From the NCBI RefSeq assembly GCF_000332175.1, contig NZ_KB235914.1, forward strand, positions 3,654,868 to 3,718,867: DNA of 64,000 bases. The letters are read 5' to 3'. The translations under genes were made by a program, and so were the position numbers. Source of the stretch: Pseudanabaena sp. PCC 6802. Its GTDB lineage: Bacteria; Cyanobacteriota; Cyanobacteriia; Pseudanabaenales; Pseudanabaenaceae. The first letter of the stretch is position 1. Each line of letters starts with the position of its first letter. Below the pieces are notes generated by a model. The model had not been told where the DNA came from. It made no database searches and saw only the letters and a program-made list of their open reading frames with translations. Below, piece by piece: positions 18,496-25,621 of the stretch.

Positions 18496-18589
18496 AAATT
18501 AGGCAATTTGTGCTTTCTTGTAAAAAACGTAAGTATGTATGTAATAATTTAAAAGCTAAATTAATCGCATTTAACTGTGGTTAAGCGTT

Positions 18590-18661
18590 GCCCTCATGGC
18601 TCAGGGGTAGAGCATCTCCTTGGTAAGGAGAAGGTCACGGGTTCAAATCCCGTTGAGGGCT
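18590..18661 (+). tRNA. tRNA-Thr (anticodon GGT)
   Basis: A 72-base cloverleaf. The acceptor stem is GCCCTCA/TGAGGGC, the D arm GCTCAGGGGTAGAGC, the anticodon stem TCTCC/GGAGA with loop TTGGTAA (anticodon GGT), and the T arm CGGGTTCAAATCCCG. No CCA is encoded. The genes beyond its 3' end look foreign, so it is a plausible island attachment site. I did not find a second copy of its 3' end in the window. Confidence 0.96.
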
Positions 18662-18710
18662 TGAGTTAGAGAAAATCACCTTCAGTTATCTACCCAATTT
18701 CTACCCAAAC

Positions 18711-19037
18711 TCATTTGGGTTTATTGAAGTTTCTTTGATTACTGGGTAGACTTCTCTGCCAATTTTCGATAGCTCGTAAATGAGAATTAGGATCGTGCTG
18801 ATTTGCTACCCAATCTTGCAATAAGTAGGCATTGTATCGAATCGAGGTTCTGCTCGTGTGCTGGTAGTGAATGCCAGCCAACAACTTACCAGACTCGCGC
18901 AGTTTTTTAAGTGTTTCTGTAGACTTCCCAATAATTCTTGCTGCTTGATGCTTGTCTACCCAAACTGAATTCGTCAGCTTGCCAATACCTAGTAGCTTGA
19001 GTGCTTGATATTCTTGGTCTGTAACTTCGATCGGCAT
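18711..19037 (-). CDS. Small HTH / excisionase-like DNA-binding protein
   Basis: A 108-residue protein. The middle (VDKHQAARIIGKSTETLKKLRESGKL) has the layout of a MerR/excisionase-type winged helix, followed by HYQHTSRTSIRYNAYLLQDWV, the wing and final helix seen in such proteins. It lies 20 bases downstream of the truncated methyltransferase on the same strand and points at the tRNA-Thr 3' end. A directionality factor or regulator of a tRNA-integrated element is plausible. Confidence 0.7.
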   Translation of the reverse strand: MPIEVTDQEYQALKLLGIGKLTNSVWVDKHQAARIIGKSTETLKKLRESGKLLAGIHYQHTSRTSIRYNAYLLQDWVANQHDPNSHLRAIENWQRSLPSNQRNFNKPK

Positions 19038-19056
19038 GATGATTTCATCTACCCAA

Positions 19057-19671
19057 TCAATTCAGCTTCGATTTATGGTGGTGACTTTCGAGATAGAGAA
19101 CCCGTTGCAAAGCGATCGCAGCTAAAGCAGGGACAACGGCGTTGCCGATCGCTGCAAGTCTGTCCAATCGGCGGGGAAGCCCATGAGCCACTCCACAAAT
19201 TGGGGGTTCAACACCTCGCCAGGGGGCAAGTATGGTTTGATTTCCTTGACCAGTCCGTAGCCCTGCGATGCCGTCGGGGTCGGTAACAGCCGCAATTTGC
19301 GATCTAATTTGGTCTGACCAGGGCGGCGCTTGCCCGCATAGGCTACGGGTGTAGGCAACCGCAAAGATACGTTCGCGCAGATGGGGCGCTCCGATTGCCG
19401 CTGCTGATAGGATCTCCACATCGAAGCGATAGCCCAATTGACAGAGTCCTTGCAAAACTTCGGCAAGCCCTCCCGTATAGAAGGCACCTTTGACGTTCTC
19501 CCAGATGACGAAATTGGGCTTTGCCTCCTCGATGACTCGGAGCATCTCGAACCAGAGTCCTGAGCGATTTCGTTCCGAATGCCTTCGGCCGCCTGAAATT
19601 CCGGTTCTTTTTCCAGCGAGGCTAAGGTCTTGGCAGGGCGATCCGCCTGTGATGATGAGGTTGAATTGCAT
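19057..19671 (-). pseudogene. DNA cytosine-5 methyltransferase, N-terminally truncated
   Basis: The 204-residue frame begins at motif IV: GGSPCQDLSLAGKRTG holds the catalytic Cys, then VIWENVKGAF (motif VI), GAPHLRERIFAVAY (motif VIII) and a final RLAAIGNAVVPALA (motif X-like end). Motifs I-III, including the SAM-binding FxGxGG loop normally about 70 residues upstream, are missing, and the sequence upstream does not encode them in any frame I checked. It should be inactive unless the missing part is supplied by another gene. It faces a divergent restriction-like module. Confidence 0.75.
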
Positions 19672-19729
19672 CGCGAAGTTACTATAGAAGAGGATTTCAG
19701 CCGTAAAACGTAAAACACGTAATTCATTA

Positions 19730-19758
19730 TTGACAAATTAAACATCCTGTGGCATTAT
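19730..19758 (+). promoter_or_regulatory. Candidate sigma-70-type promoter of the 19815-21548 module
   Basis: TTGACA, a 17-base spacer and CATTAT lie about 57 bases before the first gene of the module. The neighbouring TAAAACGTAAAACACGTAA is a short direct repeat that could be an operator. Confidence 0.5.
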
Positions 19759-19814
19759 TACTTGTGACCAATAGCTAGTGAGAGCCATGACAAAAACATC
19801 ATGGATTTAAAATC

Positions 19815-20207
19815 ATGAGCTACAGTTTCAAACAGATCCCTATGTCTGAGATGAGGGTAAAACTCCCTAAACTTAGGCGACTTGTGCAGTTGGGGAAGCA
19901 GCGAATCGTAGTGACCTATTATGGTGAAATTATTGGATTTCTCTTACCCATAGATGATTTGGTGAATGAACAGATACCTATCACCGCGTCAGAAGAGATG
20001 CCTTTAACAAAATTTCGAGATCAGATGACGGAGGCGTGGGAACTTTTACAGTCAGGAATAGATTGTATCTACCTAACTTTTCACAATAGACGGGTTTTAG
20101 TTTTTCTTAGTCCGAAGCTATCACAGTATCTCTCTCTACCTGTTATTGGGGATGCTGACAAAATAATATTTCTTCTGTCCACTCAACTTGAAAGTTCTAA
20201 ACTTTAG
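19815..20207 (+). CDS. Phd/YefM-like antitoxin-type protein
   Basis: A 130-residue protein. Its first 55 residues (MSEMRVKLPKLRRLVQLGKQ, RIVVTYYGEIIGFLLPIDD) have the layout of a Phd/YefM-type DNA-binding antitoxin, in which the same stretch reads roughly as do not divide, accessory strand, xGxPVAVLVP. The C-terminal half is not recognised. It has no clear Shine-Dalgarno. The next gene starts 10 bases later with a strong one, so this is the head of a three-gene operon. The domain resemblance is by eye and moderate. Confidence 0.6.
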   Translation: MSYSFKQIPMSEMRVKLPKLRRLVQLGKQRIVVTYYGEIIGFLLPIDDLVNEQIPITASEEMPLTKFRDQMTEAWELLQSGIDCIYLTFHNRRVLVFLSPKLSQYLSLPVIGDADKIIFLLSTQLESSKL

Positions 20208-20216
20208 GGAGGAAAA

Positions 20217-21076
20217 ATGTTTCGATTTGATTATGTGACTCATGAAGTTAAACAGAGACTCTGCGATCGAGACACATTCTGGGATGACTTGTTGACAGGG
20301 GAATTACACTCAAGCAACTGAAGGAATCTGGAGAATCATCCTCTGATTTTGGGATCAATCCAGTTGTCAGTGGCTCAATGCACAAGATTAGGGGCAGGAC
20401 ATTTGAACTAACATATGCTGTTTCCCCAGAGCTAAAACTTGTCAAGTTTTATGACTTCCAGTTGGTCGCTCAAGATATTGACTGGAGGACAATTATTCAG
20501 ATGAATTCAAACTTGAATGAACGCGAAATCTATCTCCCTCAAATCGGTATTGATCGGATTATTAATCCTCTGAAACTGATATATAAAGGAGAAAACACTC
20601 CATATAAGCTTGGTAAAGCATCAGGCAGTAAAGCACTAAAAGAAAGATACGTTTCTCGACATGGGCAGTATACTGCCAGATTTTTGAAAGAGTTAAGGTT
20701 GATTGAGGGTATCAAAGAAGAAAAATCTTCTGAAGTGTACAAATGTGCCCCGAGAATTCAAGCTAGCTTAGAACGAGGTGATGAAGACACTACTCACCGC
20801 CTTATTGCTGAAGCACTGCTTGGATTTGCTCCTATTCAACTTATCATTGAACAGACAACTAATGGTGAGAAAGAACTAACTAAGGAGTTGATCCAGGAAA
20901 TTTTCAAGCAACTAGAGATCTCAGAATGTGGAGGGACTACAGCTCCCAGACGAGCGCAGTCGATTAGAGGACTAACAAACTGGGTTGCACGAATGGCAGG
21001 TATTCCTATACGTCGTCAAGGACAAAAACATCTTCAACCTTATATTCCTTACATCTATGCAAGCCAAGCAATATGA
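20217..21076 (+). pseudogene. Frameshifted gene of a restriction-like module
   Basis: An ATG behind AGGGAGGAAAA opens MFRFDYVTHEVKQRL but stops after 34 codons. From about 20300 the next frame (ITLKQLKESGESSSDFG, then GSMHKIRGRTFEL) is open to 21076. A one-base indel in the GGGG run near 20301 explains this. The joined product would be about 285 residues, with a winged-helix-like C-terminal part (ERYVSRHGQYTARFLKEL; LTNWVARMAGIPIRRQGQ). An independent start at 20378 could still give a 232-residue protein. Its last 20 bases overlap the next gene, so the genes were coupled. Confidence 0.7.
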
Positions 21077-21548
21077 TTTCAATGTCCAACATGAAATCGG
21101 CAAAAAAGGGGAACAGATTTTAGATCGATGGTTAGGAACTACGTACAAAATTACTGATGTTTCTCACGATCCAAAATATCAAGGAGTTGGGATAGATCGA
21201 ATTCTAACTCGTCCTGATAGCTCTGTTATCACTGTTGAATACAAGTTTGACTTAGCTGCTAAGAGAACTGGCAACTTATTCTTTGAGACGGTTTCCATAG
21301 ATTGCAAAAGTATTCCAGGGTGGGGGTGGAGTTCACAAGCTGACTACTGGATATTCTTGATTCCCGATCAAGAGATTCTTATTATTAAGCCACCAAGTTT
21401 ACGCGCTTTGATTTGGAGGAAATATCGAGAAAACTCTGAAAAACAAATTCCCAATCGTGGCTATAATACTCTTGGCTTGCCAATTCCTCTATCTGAAGTG
21501 CGAAAAATCGCAACTCAGGTTCAAAAGCTCTATCTTGACAACTTGTAG
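21057..21548 (+). CDS. Putative PD-(D/E)XK nuclease
   Basis: A 163-residue protein. The segment GVGIDRILTRPDSSVITVEYK matches a PD-(D/E)XK core: an Asp after a helix, then a strand with E-x-K (VEYK). A helix with EIGKKGEQILDRWL precedes it and could supply the first acidic residue. ATG at 21057 overlaps the previous gene. Together with the frameshifted partner, the antitoxin-like gene and the divergent broken C5 methyltransferase, it looks like the nuclease of a decayed restriction or defence system. The family is not certain. Confidence 0.6.
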   Translation: MQAKQYDFNVQHEIGKKGEQILDRWLGTTYKITDVSHDPKYQGVGIDRILTRPDSSVITVEYKFDLAAKRTGNLFFETVSIDCKSIPGWGWSSQADYWIFLIPDQEILIIKPPSLRALIWRKYRENSEKQIPNRGYNTLGLPIPLSEVRKIATQVQKLYLDNL

Positions 21549-21571
21549 AATTTGTTTCCTCATGTGATTTT

Positions 21572-21826
21572 TCAATAGTTGGAAGAAAAATATGTTGGAA
21601 TGTTTGAGCCATAGCATTTGGAATGTTTGAGCCATAGCATTTGGAATGTTTGAGCCATAGCATTGAGTTTGCGAGCGCACTCGCGGTTAATCAGAGCTAT
21701 GACCTCGTTCCTGATGGATTTAGGGATGCGGATCATCTCGGTTTCACCAGACTTGAAGATTTGGGGTCGTCTTTCAGCGGCCACTACCATATACCTGCTA
21801 CTAGCGTGGTGTTGACAGACTAGCAT
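21572..21826 (-). CDS. Small basic protein, possibly DNA-binding, with repeat-altered C-terminus
   Basis: An 84-residue frame on the minus strand, divergent from the HTH gene at 21878. ERRPQIFKSGETEMIRIPKS and NEVIALINRECARKL look like real protein. The last 35 residues are read through three copies of a 23-bp repeat (21596-21664), so the C-terminus is probably not original. No family is recognised. Confidence 0.35.
   Translation of the reverse strand: MLVCQHHASSRYMVVAAERRPQIFKSGETEMIRIPKSIRNEVIALINRECARKLNAMAQTFQMLWLKHSKCYGSNIPTYFSSNY
21596..21664. repeat. Three perfect 23-bp tandem repeats
   Basis: The unit starts TGGAATGTTTGAGCC and ends ATAGCATT, three times without a mismatch. The period is not a multiple of three, so it would shift a reading frame. 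It lies between the nuclease-like gene and the HTH gene; it could be an iteron-like binding array or a slippage product. Confidence 0.9.
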
Positions 21827-21877
21827 CTCTTTCCCGTCTATGGCAAGATATAGTCTGGTCGCTAGCAAGTTAGATTC

Positions 21878-22294
21878 ATGGAATTGCAAAAGTGGGTGCA
21901 GTCCGAAGTGGACAAGCATGGTTCGGCTAATCGGTTTGCGGCAGTGCTGGGCGTGGCTCGCCAGGCTGTTGGCGATTGGCTATCGGGTAAGAAAATATTG
22001 AAGGATCGCTCGATTGAGGCGATCGCTCAGTACATGGGCAAGTCTGCGGCGGAAGTGCGTCGGCAATTTAATCTGGAGGATTTTGCCGCGTATCAGTCGA
22101 AAGCACGAACGCGAGGTGCGAGTTTGCCCAAGGGGCAGGCGGCTAAACTGGAGGCAGAAAATCGGCAAATCAAGAAAGAAATCGACGAACTGCGCGAGGC
22201 GATCGAGGATTTAACTGTTGTTGTGAAAGAGTTGGTGGCGCGCGATGGAACCAAGAGAAATATGGGCACCAAAACAAAGATTCAGGAGCCTTGA
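21878..22294 (+). CDS. XRE-type HTH protein with coiled coil
   Basis: A 138-residue protein. The N-terminal helix-turn-helix is clear (NRFAAVLGVARQAVGDWLSG, then SIEAIAQYMGKSAAEV). After a basic linker comes a coiled coil (KLEAENRQIKKEIDELREA) that should dimerise. It is a likely phage-type or island repressor. The next gene starts inside its last 50 bases. Confidence 0.8.
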   Translation: MELQKWVQSEVDKHGSANRFAAVLGVARQAVGDWLSGKKILKDRSIEAIAQYMGKSAAEVRRQFNLEDFAAYQSKARTRGASLPKGQAAKLEAENRQIKKEIDELREAIEDLTVVVKELVARDGTKRNMGTKTKIQEP

Positions 22295-22529
22295 ACTTTT
22301 ACTGAGTCTGTGCGATTGGTCTTTGCAGGAACGGGCTTTATCCATTTCCGGTTCTGAGGCGATCGCGACAAAGTTAAAGACAAAGGTGGAGATTTTGCTG
22401 CTTTACTTCGGGCAGTTGGAGTCCATTGCCATCAACAATGAGGTTGTCCACAGGACGTTACCCGTAATTCTCGACCCGCCGAAGCGGGATATCAAACTGG
22501 AGCGGGTCGAGATAGATCTGACTAAATAG
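22245..22529 (+). CDS. Hypothetical protein overlapping the HTH gene
   Basis: A 94-residue protein of unknown function, starting 50 bases before the end of the HTH gene in another frame. It contains EAIATKLKTKVEILLLYFGQ and ends PPKRDIKLERVEIDLTK. The overlap and shared direction suggest an operon with the regulator. No known domain is visible. Confidence 0.55.
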   Translation: MEPREIWAPKQRFRSLELLLSLCDWSLQERALSISGSEAIATKLKTKVEILLLYFGQLESIAINNEVVHRTLPVILDPPKRDIKLERVEIDLTK

Positions 22530-22617
22530 GTGACAATTCCGCTGTATCGGATGAAAAGGGACTAGATCGGCTGGGATTTTTATGCTTTGATAAGAGTACA
22601 GTATTCCGAGTCCTATT

Positions 22618-23040
22618 ATGCCTATCAATCCTTCTGACATCGATTTTTCGATTCTGGTAGAAATACCTCTGTTTCTATGCCCTGTTTCGGCGGGACAGCC
22701 TTCATCTACAGACGATTACGTTCAGAGTAGCATCAAGGTTCCAGCAGCGCTGGGGCTTCTTCCTGAGACATCATTTGCATTAGTGGTGGCTGGGGATTCG
22801 ATGAGTGGTGTGGGTATCGTCGATCGAGATATAGTTTTTGTGAATAAATCTATCGAACCCGTACATGGCAAGATTGTAGTAGCGGCAATTAATGGCGAGC
22901 AGACGATTAAGCGACTGTACAGGCGAGACGGACAGGTGAGGTTATTGCCTGAGAATCCAGACTATCAGCCGATTGCGATCCATCCTGAGATCGATCTGAT
23001 TATTCAGGGGGTGGTAATAGGTATGTACAGACCGTATTAA
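22618..23040 (+). CDS. umuD: UmuD-like S24 self-cleaving peptidase
   Basis: A 140-residue LexA/UmuD-type serine peptidase. The cleavage site is CPVSAGQPSSTDDYV (Ala-Gly), the nucleophile is in VAGDSMSGVGI, and the general-base Lys is in GEQTIKRL. It has the short N-terminal arm of UmuD and no HTH of its own. In UmuD the cleaved form joins UmuC to make polymerase V, but no umuC follows: the next gene is an HNH nuclease on the other strand. It may act with the separate HTH protein at 21878, or with a UmuC elsewhere. Confidence 0.85.
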   Translation: MPINPSDIDFSILVEIPLFLCPVSAGQPSSTDDYVQSSIKVPAALGLLPETSFALVVAGDSMSGVGIVDRDIVFVNKSIEPVHGKIVVAAINGEQTIKRLYRRDGQVRLLPENPDYQPIAIHPEIDLIIQGVVIGMYRPY

Positions 23041-23041
23041 T

Positions 23042-23506
23042 TTAGAGTGTTTGGGGTGGTGAGTGGCGAGGATCTTCCTTGGGAGGATGCCAGTTACCCC
23101 GAACCCAGAGCTTGCGCGATTGCTGGATGAAGCGATCGCTTCTGCGGTCGTCATTGAGAGCCAGACGATGACAAGTAGCTCTTCCTGTAGGTGTCGTGCC
23201 AATAATTCTTGAGCCGTCTACTGACCAGATAAAATGCTCCGACCAGGATTGTTGTCTTGGATTAAATAGAGCTACTTGTTGTTGCGAATCTGGATCGATG
23301 CCAAAGGTAAAGTTGTAGTGGCGCTCGTTGCAGCGGCGGCAAGCCAGAGCCAGGTTATCAGCATCATCGCTGCCGCCCAGAGATTGAGGCTGGATATGGT
23401 CGATGGTTAGAGGAGATGTACTGAGAAATTCAGGATAGTGGCAATATTCACAACGATAGTTTGCCCGTTGCCTTACAAATTCCTGCGTACTGCTTGAAAT
23501 GGTCAC
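23042..23506 (-). CDS. HNH endonuclease
   Basis: A 154-residue HNH nuclease. The zinc-binding frame CEYCHYPEF ... LACRRCNERH encloses the HNH core LTIDHIQPQSLGG ... DADNLALAC. The C-terminal part holds repeated His/Trp residues (WSEHFIWSVDGSRIIG; TATCHR-like ATCHRLALND). It starts with GTG overlapping the stop of a small upstream gene as GTGA. Such HNH plus small-protein pairs are frequent in cyanobacterial chromosomes, so it may be resident and not part of the island. Confidence 0.88.
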   Translation of the reverse strand: MTISSSTQEFVRQRANYRCEYCHYPEFLSTSPLTIDHIQPQSLGGSDDADNLALACRRCNERHYNFTFGIDPDSQQQVALFNPRQQSWSEHFIWSVDGSRIIGTTPTGRATCHRLALNDDRRSDRFIQQSRKLWVRGNWHPPKEDPRHSPPQTL

Positions 23507-23670
23507 GATTGCGAGGCAGTAATAGCATTAATGTAGCTGAAGATCGTGTCTAGCTCGCCAATGGCATCGAGTTCGGCGGATTCCTCTTGCGTTAGCGCGT
23601 CAGCTTTTTTCTTGTTAAGTAGCTCGTTCATGCGATCGCCTAGTTCTGGCGTAAATTTAAACAGATTCAG
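23503..23670 (-). pseudogene. Small HNH-associated protein, N-terminus lost
   Basis: On the minus strand NLFKFTPELGDRMNELL, then KKKADALTQEESAELDAIG and a stop that overlaps the HNH start (GTGA). This matches the small acidic protein often found before cyanobacterial HNH genes. The N-terminus is replaced near 23670 by transposase sequence. A 43-codon peptide could still start at 23631. Confidence 0.55.
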
Positions 23671-24084
23671 GTTGTGGATACGCTCGACCCGGACTTGGGT
23701 GATGCCCCGCGCTTTTTACTCACGGATGCCCAACATTGGGAAAGCACGCGCATCATGGAAACTTGGAACTATCGCTGGTCTTGTGAAGTCTTTCATGAGT
23801 TCTGCAAGCAAGTTACAGGATTGGAAGCGGCTCAGGTACGCAACCAGCAAGCGGTCAAACGCCACTTGCGTTTATGTTGTCTAGCGCAGTCTTTGCTCCA
23901 ACGCGTAACGGGCTCGGGCGGAAAATCGGAAAGTTTTTCGTTTGCTAAGGGAACGCAAACCATCGGGCAGAAGCTCCATTCCCTCTCGCGTGAAGCGCTT
24001 GCTCAACTACTGGAGTTGGCTCATGGCTTGTTTGCCAACGGACGTTCTATAGCTCAGGTATTGGAGGTGCTTATGCCTGCTTAG
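23665..24084 (+). pseudogene. IS4/IS701-like transposase, C-terminal fragment
   Basis: The frame carries LTDAQHWESTRIMETWNYRW, EVFHEFCKQVTGLEAAQVR and VKRHLRLCCLAQSLLQR, the C-terminal part of a DDE transposase including the final catalytic Glu region. The catalytic core upstream is absent. The fragment ends at a TAG inside the target site of the IS5-family element that follows. Confidence 0.7.
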
Positions 24085-24158
24085 AAGCCATTTAGGAAGT
24101 AAAAGGCGCACCAAAAGCAGGTATAAATACTGATGAAGTCTAGTATAAACCTGAAGAG

Positions 24159-24950
24159 ATGCGCCGATCCTATAATACCGATTTATCCAACCAAGAATGG
24201 GAAATTATCGCACCCATGCTACCCAAACCATCAAAATGGGGTAGGCCACCCAAAACAAATATGCGAGAGTTACTGAATGCCATTTTCTATATACTCAAAA
24301 ATGGTTGTACATGGCAGAATCTACCCCATGACTTTCCGCCTTACTCAACGGTCTATTTCTACTGGCAAAGGTGGGAAAGAACTGGGCTACTGGAGGAGAT
24401 TAATCGCAAATTGAGCCAACAATTTAGGGAAAAGGTTAGTAAAGAGGCGACCCCAAGCTTGGTGAGTATCGATAGCCAGAGTGTGAAGACAACAGAAAGT
24501 GCGGGCAGTCGAGGTTTTGATGGCGGTAAGCAAATCAAGGGCAGAAAACGCTTCGCTATGGTTGACACCTTGGGCTTAGTTGTAAAGGTGTTGGTGTGTG
24601 CAGCTAACATCGGTGAAAGAGCAGGAGCTAAGCAGTTGTTACAGAATCTCACATCTCCATTACCACGATTAGAGAAAATTCTGGTTGATGCTGGATTCTC
24701 TGGTGATGAAATCACACAATGGGTCAACGACAACTTCGGATGGCTTTGGGAAGTTAGCAAACGGGCAGACAATCAGAAAGGTTTTGTAGTGGAGTCAAAG
24801 CGTTGGGTGGTAGAGCGAACCTTTGCTTGGTTAGGTAATTGTCGTAGACTAAGCAAGGATTATGAATTTTATGAGCAAATGTCTGAATCGTTTATTTACT
24901 TGGCTTTAATCCGCAAAATGCTAAGAAATCTGGCAACTGCGACTTCCTAA
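24159..24950 (+). CDS. IS5-family transposase
   Basis: A 263-residue DDE transposase, full length. It has an N-terminal DUF4096-like domain (YNTDLSNQEWEIIAPMLPKP; GCTWQNLPHDFPPYSTVYFY) and then the DDE core: SIDSQSVKTTESAG (first Asp), LVDAGFSGDEI (second Asp) and WVVERTFAWLGNCRRLSKDY (Glu with the Y-2-R-3-E-6-K-like segment). The frame is intact, so the element may still be active. The start context is GAAGAG ATG. Confidence 0.9.
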   Translation: MRRSYNTDLSNQEWEIIAPMLPKPSKWGRPPKTNMRELLNAIFYILKNGCTWQNLPHDFPPYSTVYFYWQRWERTGLLEEINRKLSQQFREKVSKEATPSLVSIDSQSVKTTESAGSRGFDGGKQIKGRKRFAMVDTLGLVVKVLVCAANIGERAGAKQLLQNLTSPLPRLEKILVDAGFSGDEITQWVNDNFGWLWEVSKRADNQKGFVVESKRWVVERTFAWLGNCRRLSKDYEFYEQMSESFIYLALIRKMLRNLATATS

Positions 24951-25086
24951 ATGGGTTCTTAGGTAATTGTCGTAGACTAAGCAAGGATTATGAATTTTAT
25001 GAGCAAATGTCTGAATCGTTTATTTACTTGGCTTTAATCCGCAAAATGCTAAGAAATCTGGCAACTGCGACTTCCTAAATGGGTTC
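24831..25086. repeat. 128-bp tandem duplication at the IS5 right end
   Basis: Bases 24831-24958 and 24959-25086 are identical. Each unit starts TTAGGTAATTG and ends at the terminal GGGTTC. The duplicate repeats the transposase 3' end and the right inverted repeat, so two right ends exist. Confidence 0.95.
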
Positions 25087-25092
25087 TTAGAT

Positions 25093-25545
25093 TCATCTGA
25101 CATTCTGTCCTCGGCTTGAATAACCTTCCAAGTCGTGATAAGTAAGATGATTCTTCAGAGTGCCGCTACTATCTGCCAGATCGCGTACAGAATTCTGATG
25201 GTCGTTCAACGTCCACAGCGTACTACCACTACTTTCATCAGCCAAAATCTCATCAATACTATTGCCATGCAAGTAACGATTAGTAAGCGTACCGCTACCA
25301 TCGAATTTCAAACCAATATTTTGATTCTGCCCGTAGATATATCGCTCAGTCGTCCCGTTTGCAGTCCTGCCAATCCTTAGATCGTTGGGATCGTAAGTCT
25401 GGTTGCTTTGATTGATTACCGTGTCAGCAGAATTTTTCTCTGTGATCTGAGTCAACCTGTTTCGATAATCCCAGGTGTAGGCTGTGACTTCGCCTGTGAG
25501 GATGTCGGTTTGCCTGATGACATTGCCCTTGGCAGGTTGGGTCGA
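25093..25545 (-). pseudogene. RHS/YD-repeat protein, C-terminal core fragment
   Basis: On the minus strand AKGNVIRQTDILTGEVTAY, TWDYRNRLTQITEKNS and NDHQNSVRDLADSSG are the last YD repeats and the conserved core close to the toxin junction. The upstream side joins the 3' end of a group II intron, and the downstream stop lies just after ...YSSRGQNVR beside the IS5 element. Neither a full RHS shell nor a clear toxin tip is present. Confidence 0.8.
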
Positions 25546-25578
25546 GGAGGAATATGACTTCCTGCCCCTCCCAATTAG

Positions 25579-25611
25579 ATCGCAGCGTGCGACTTTCACC
25601 GCACTGCGCTC
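25579..25611 (-). ncRNA. Group II intron domain V
   Basis: A 33-34 base hairpin with the characteristic AGTGCGGTGAAAGTCGCACG apex and AGC-side pairing, located 10 bases after the RT stop as expected for an intron-encoded ORF in domain IV. Confidence 0.75.
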
Positions 25612-25621
25612 CCGATATTCT

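Larger units (their letters stand above)
24084..25086 (+). mobile_element. IS5-family element (TNA target) with duplicated right end
   Basis: The ends GAAGCCATTTAGGAAGT and ACTTCCTAAATGGGTTC are inverted repeats with one mismatch. TTA flanks both sides (24081-24083, 25087-25089), a TNA duplication as in the IS1031-like subgroup. The body would be 875 bp but is 1003 bp because the last 128 bp are present twice. Confidence 0.85.

Noticed and set aside
19122-19745. Alternative 207-codon frame overlapping the C5 methyltransferase
   Set aside because: It lacks any methyltransferase motif, while the frame at 19057-19671 carries PCQ, ENV and the later motifs in the right order.
20985-21056. Upstream extension of the PD-(D/E)XK-like gene
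   Set aside because: The 24 extra codons overlap conserved coding of the previous gene, and the ATG at 21057 gives the better N-terminus.
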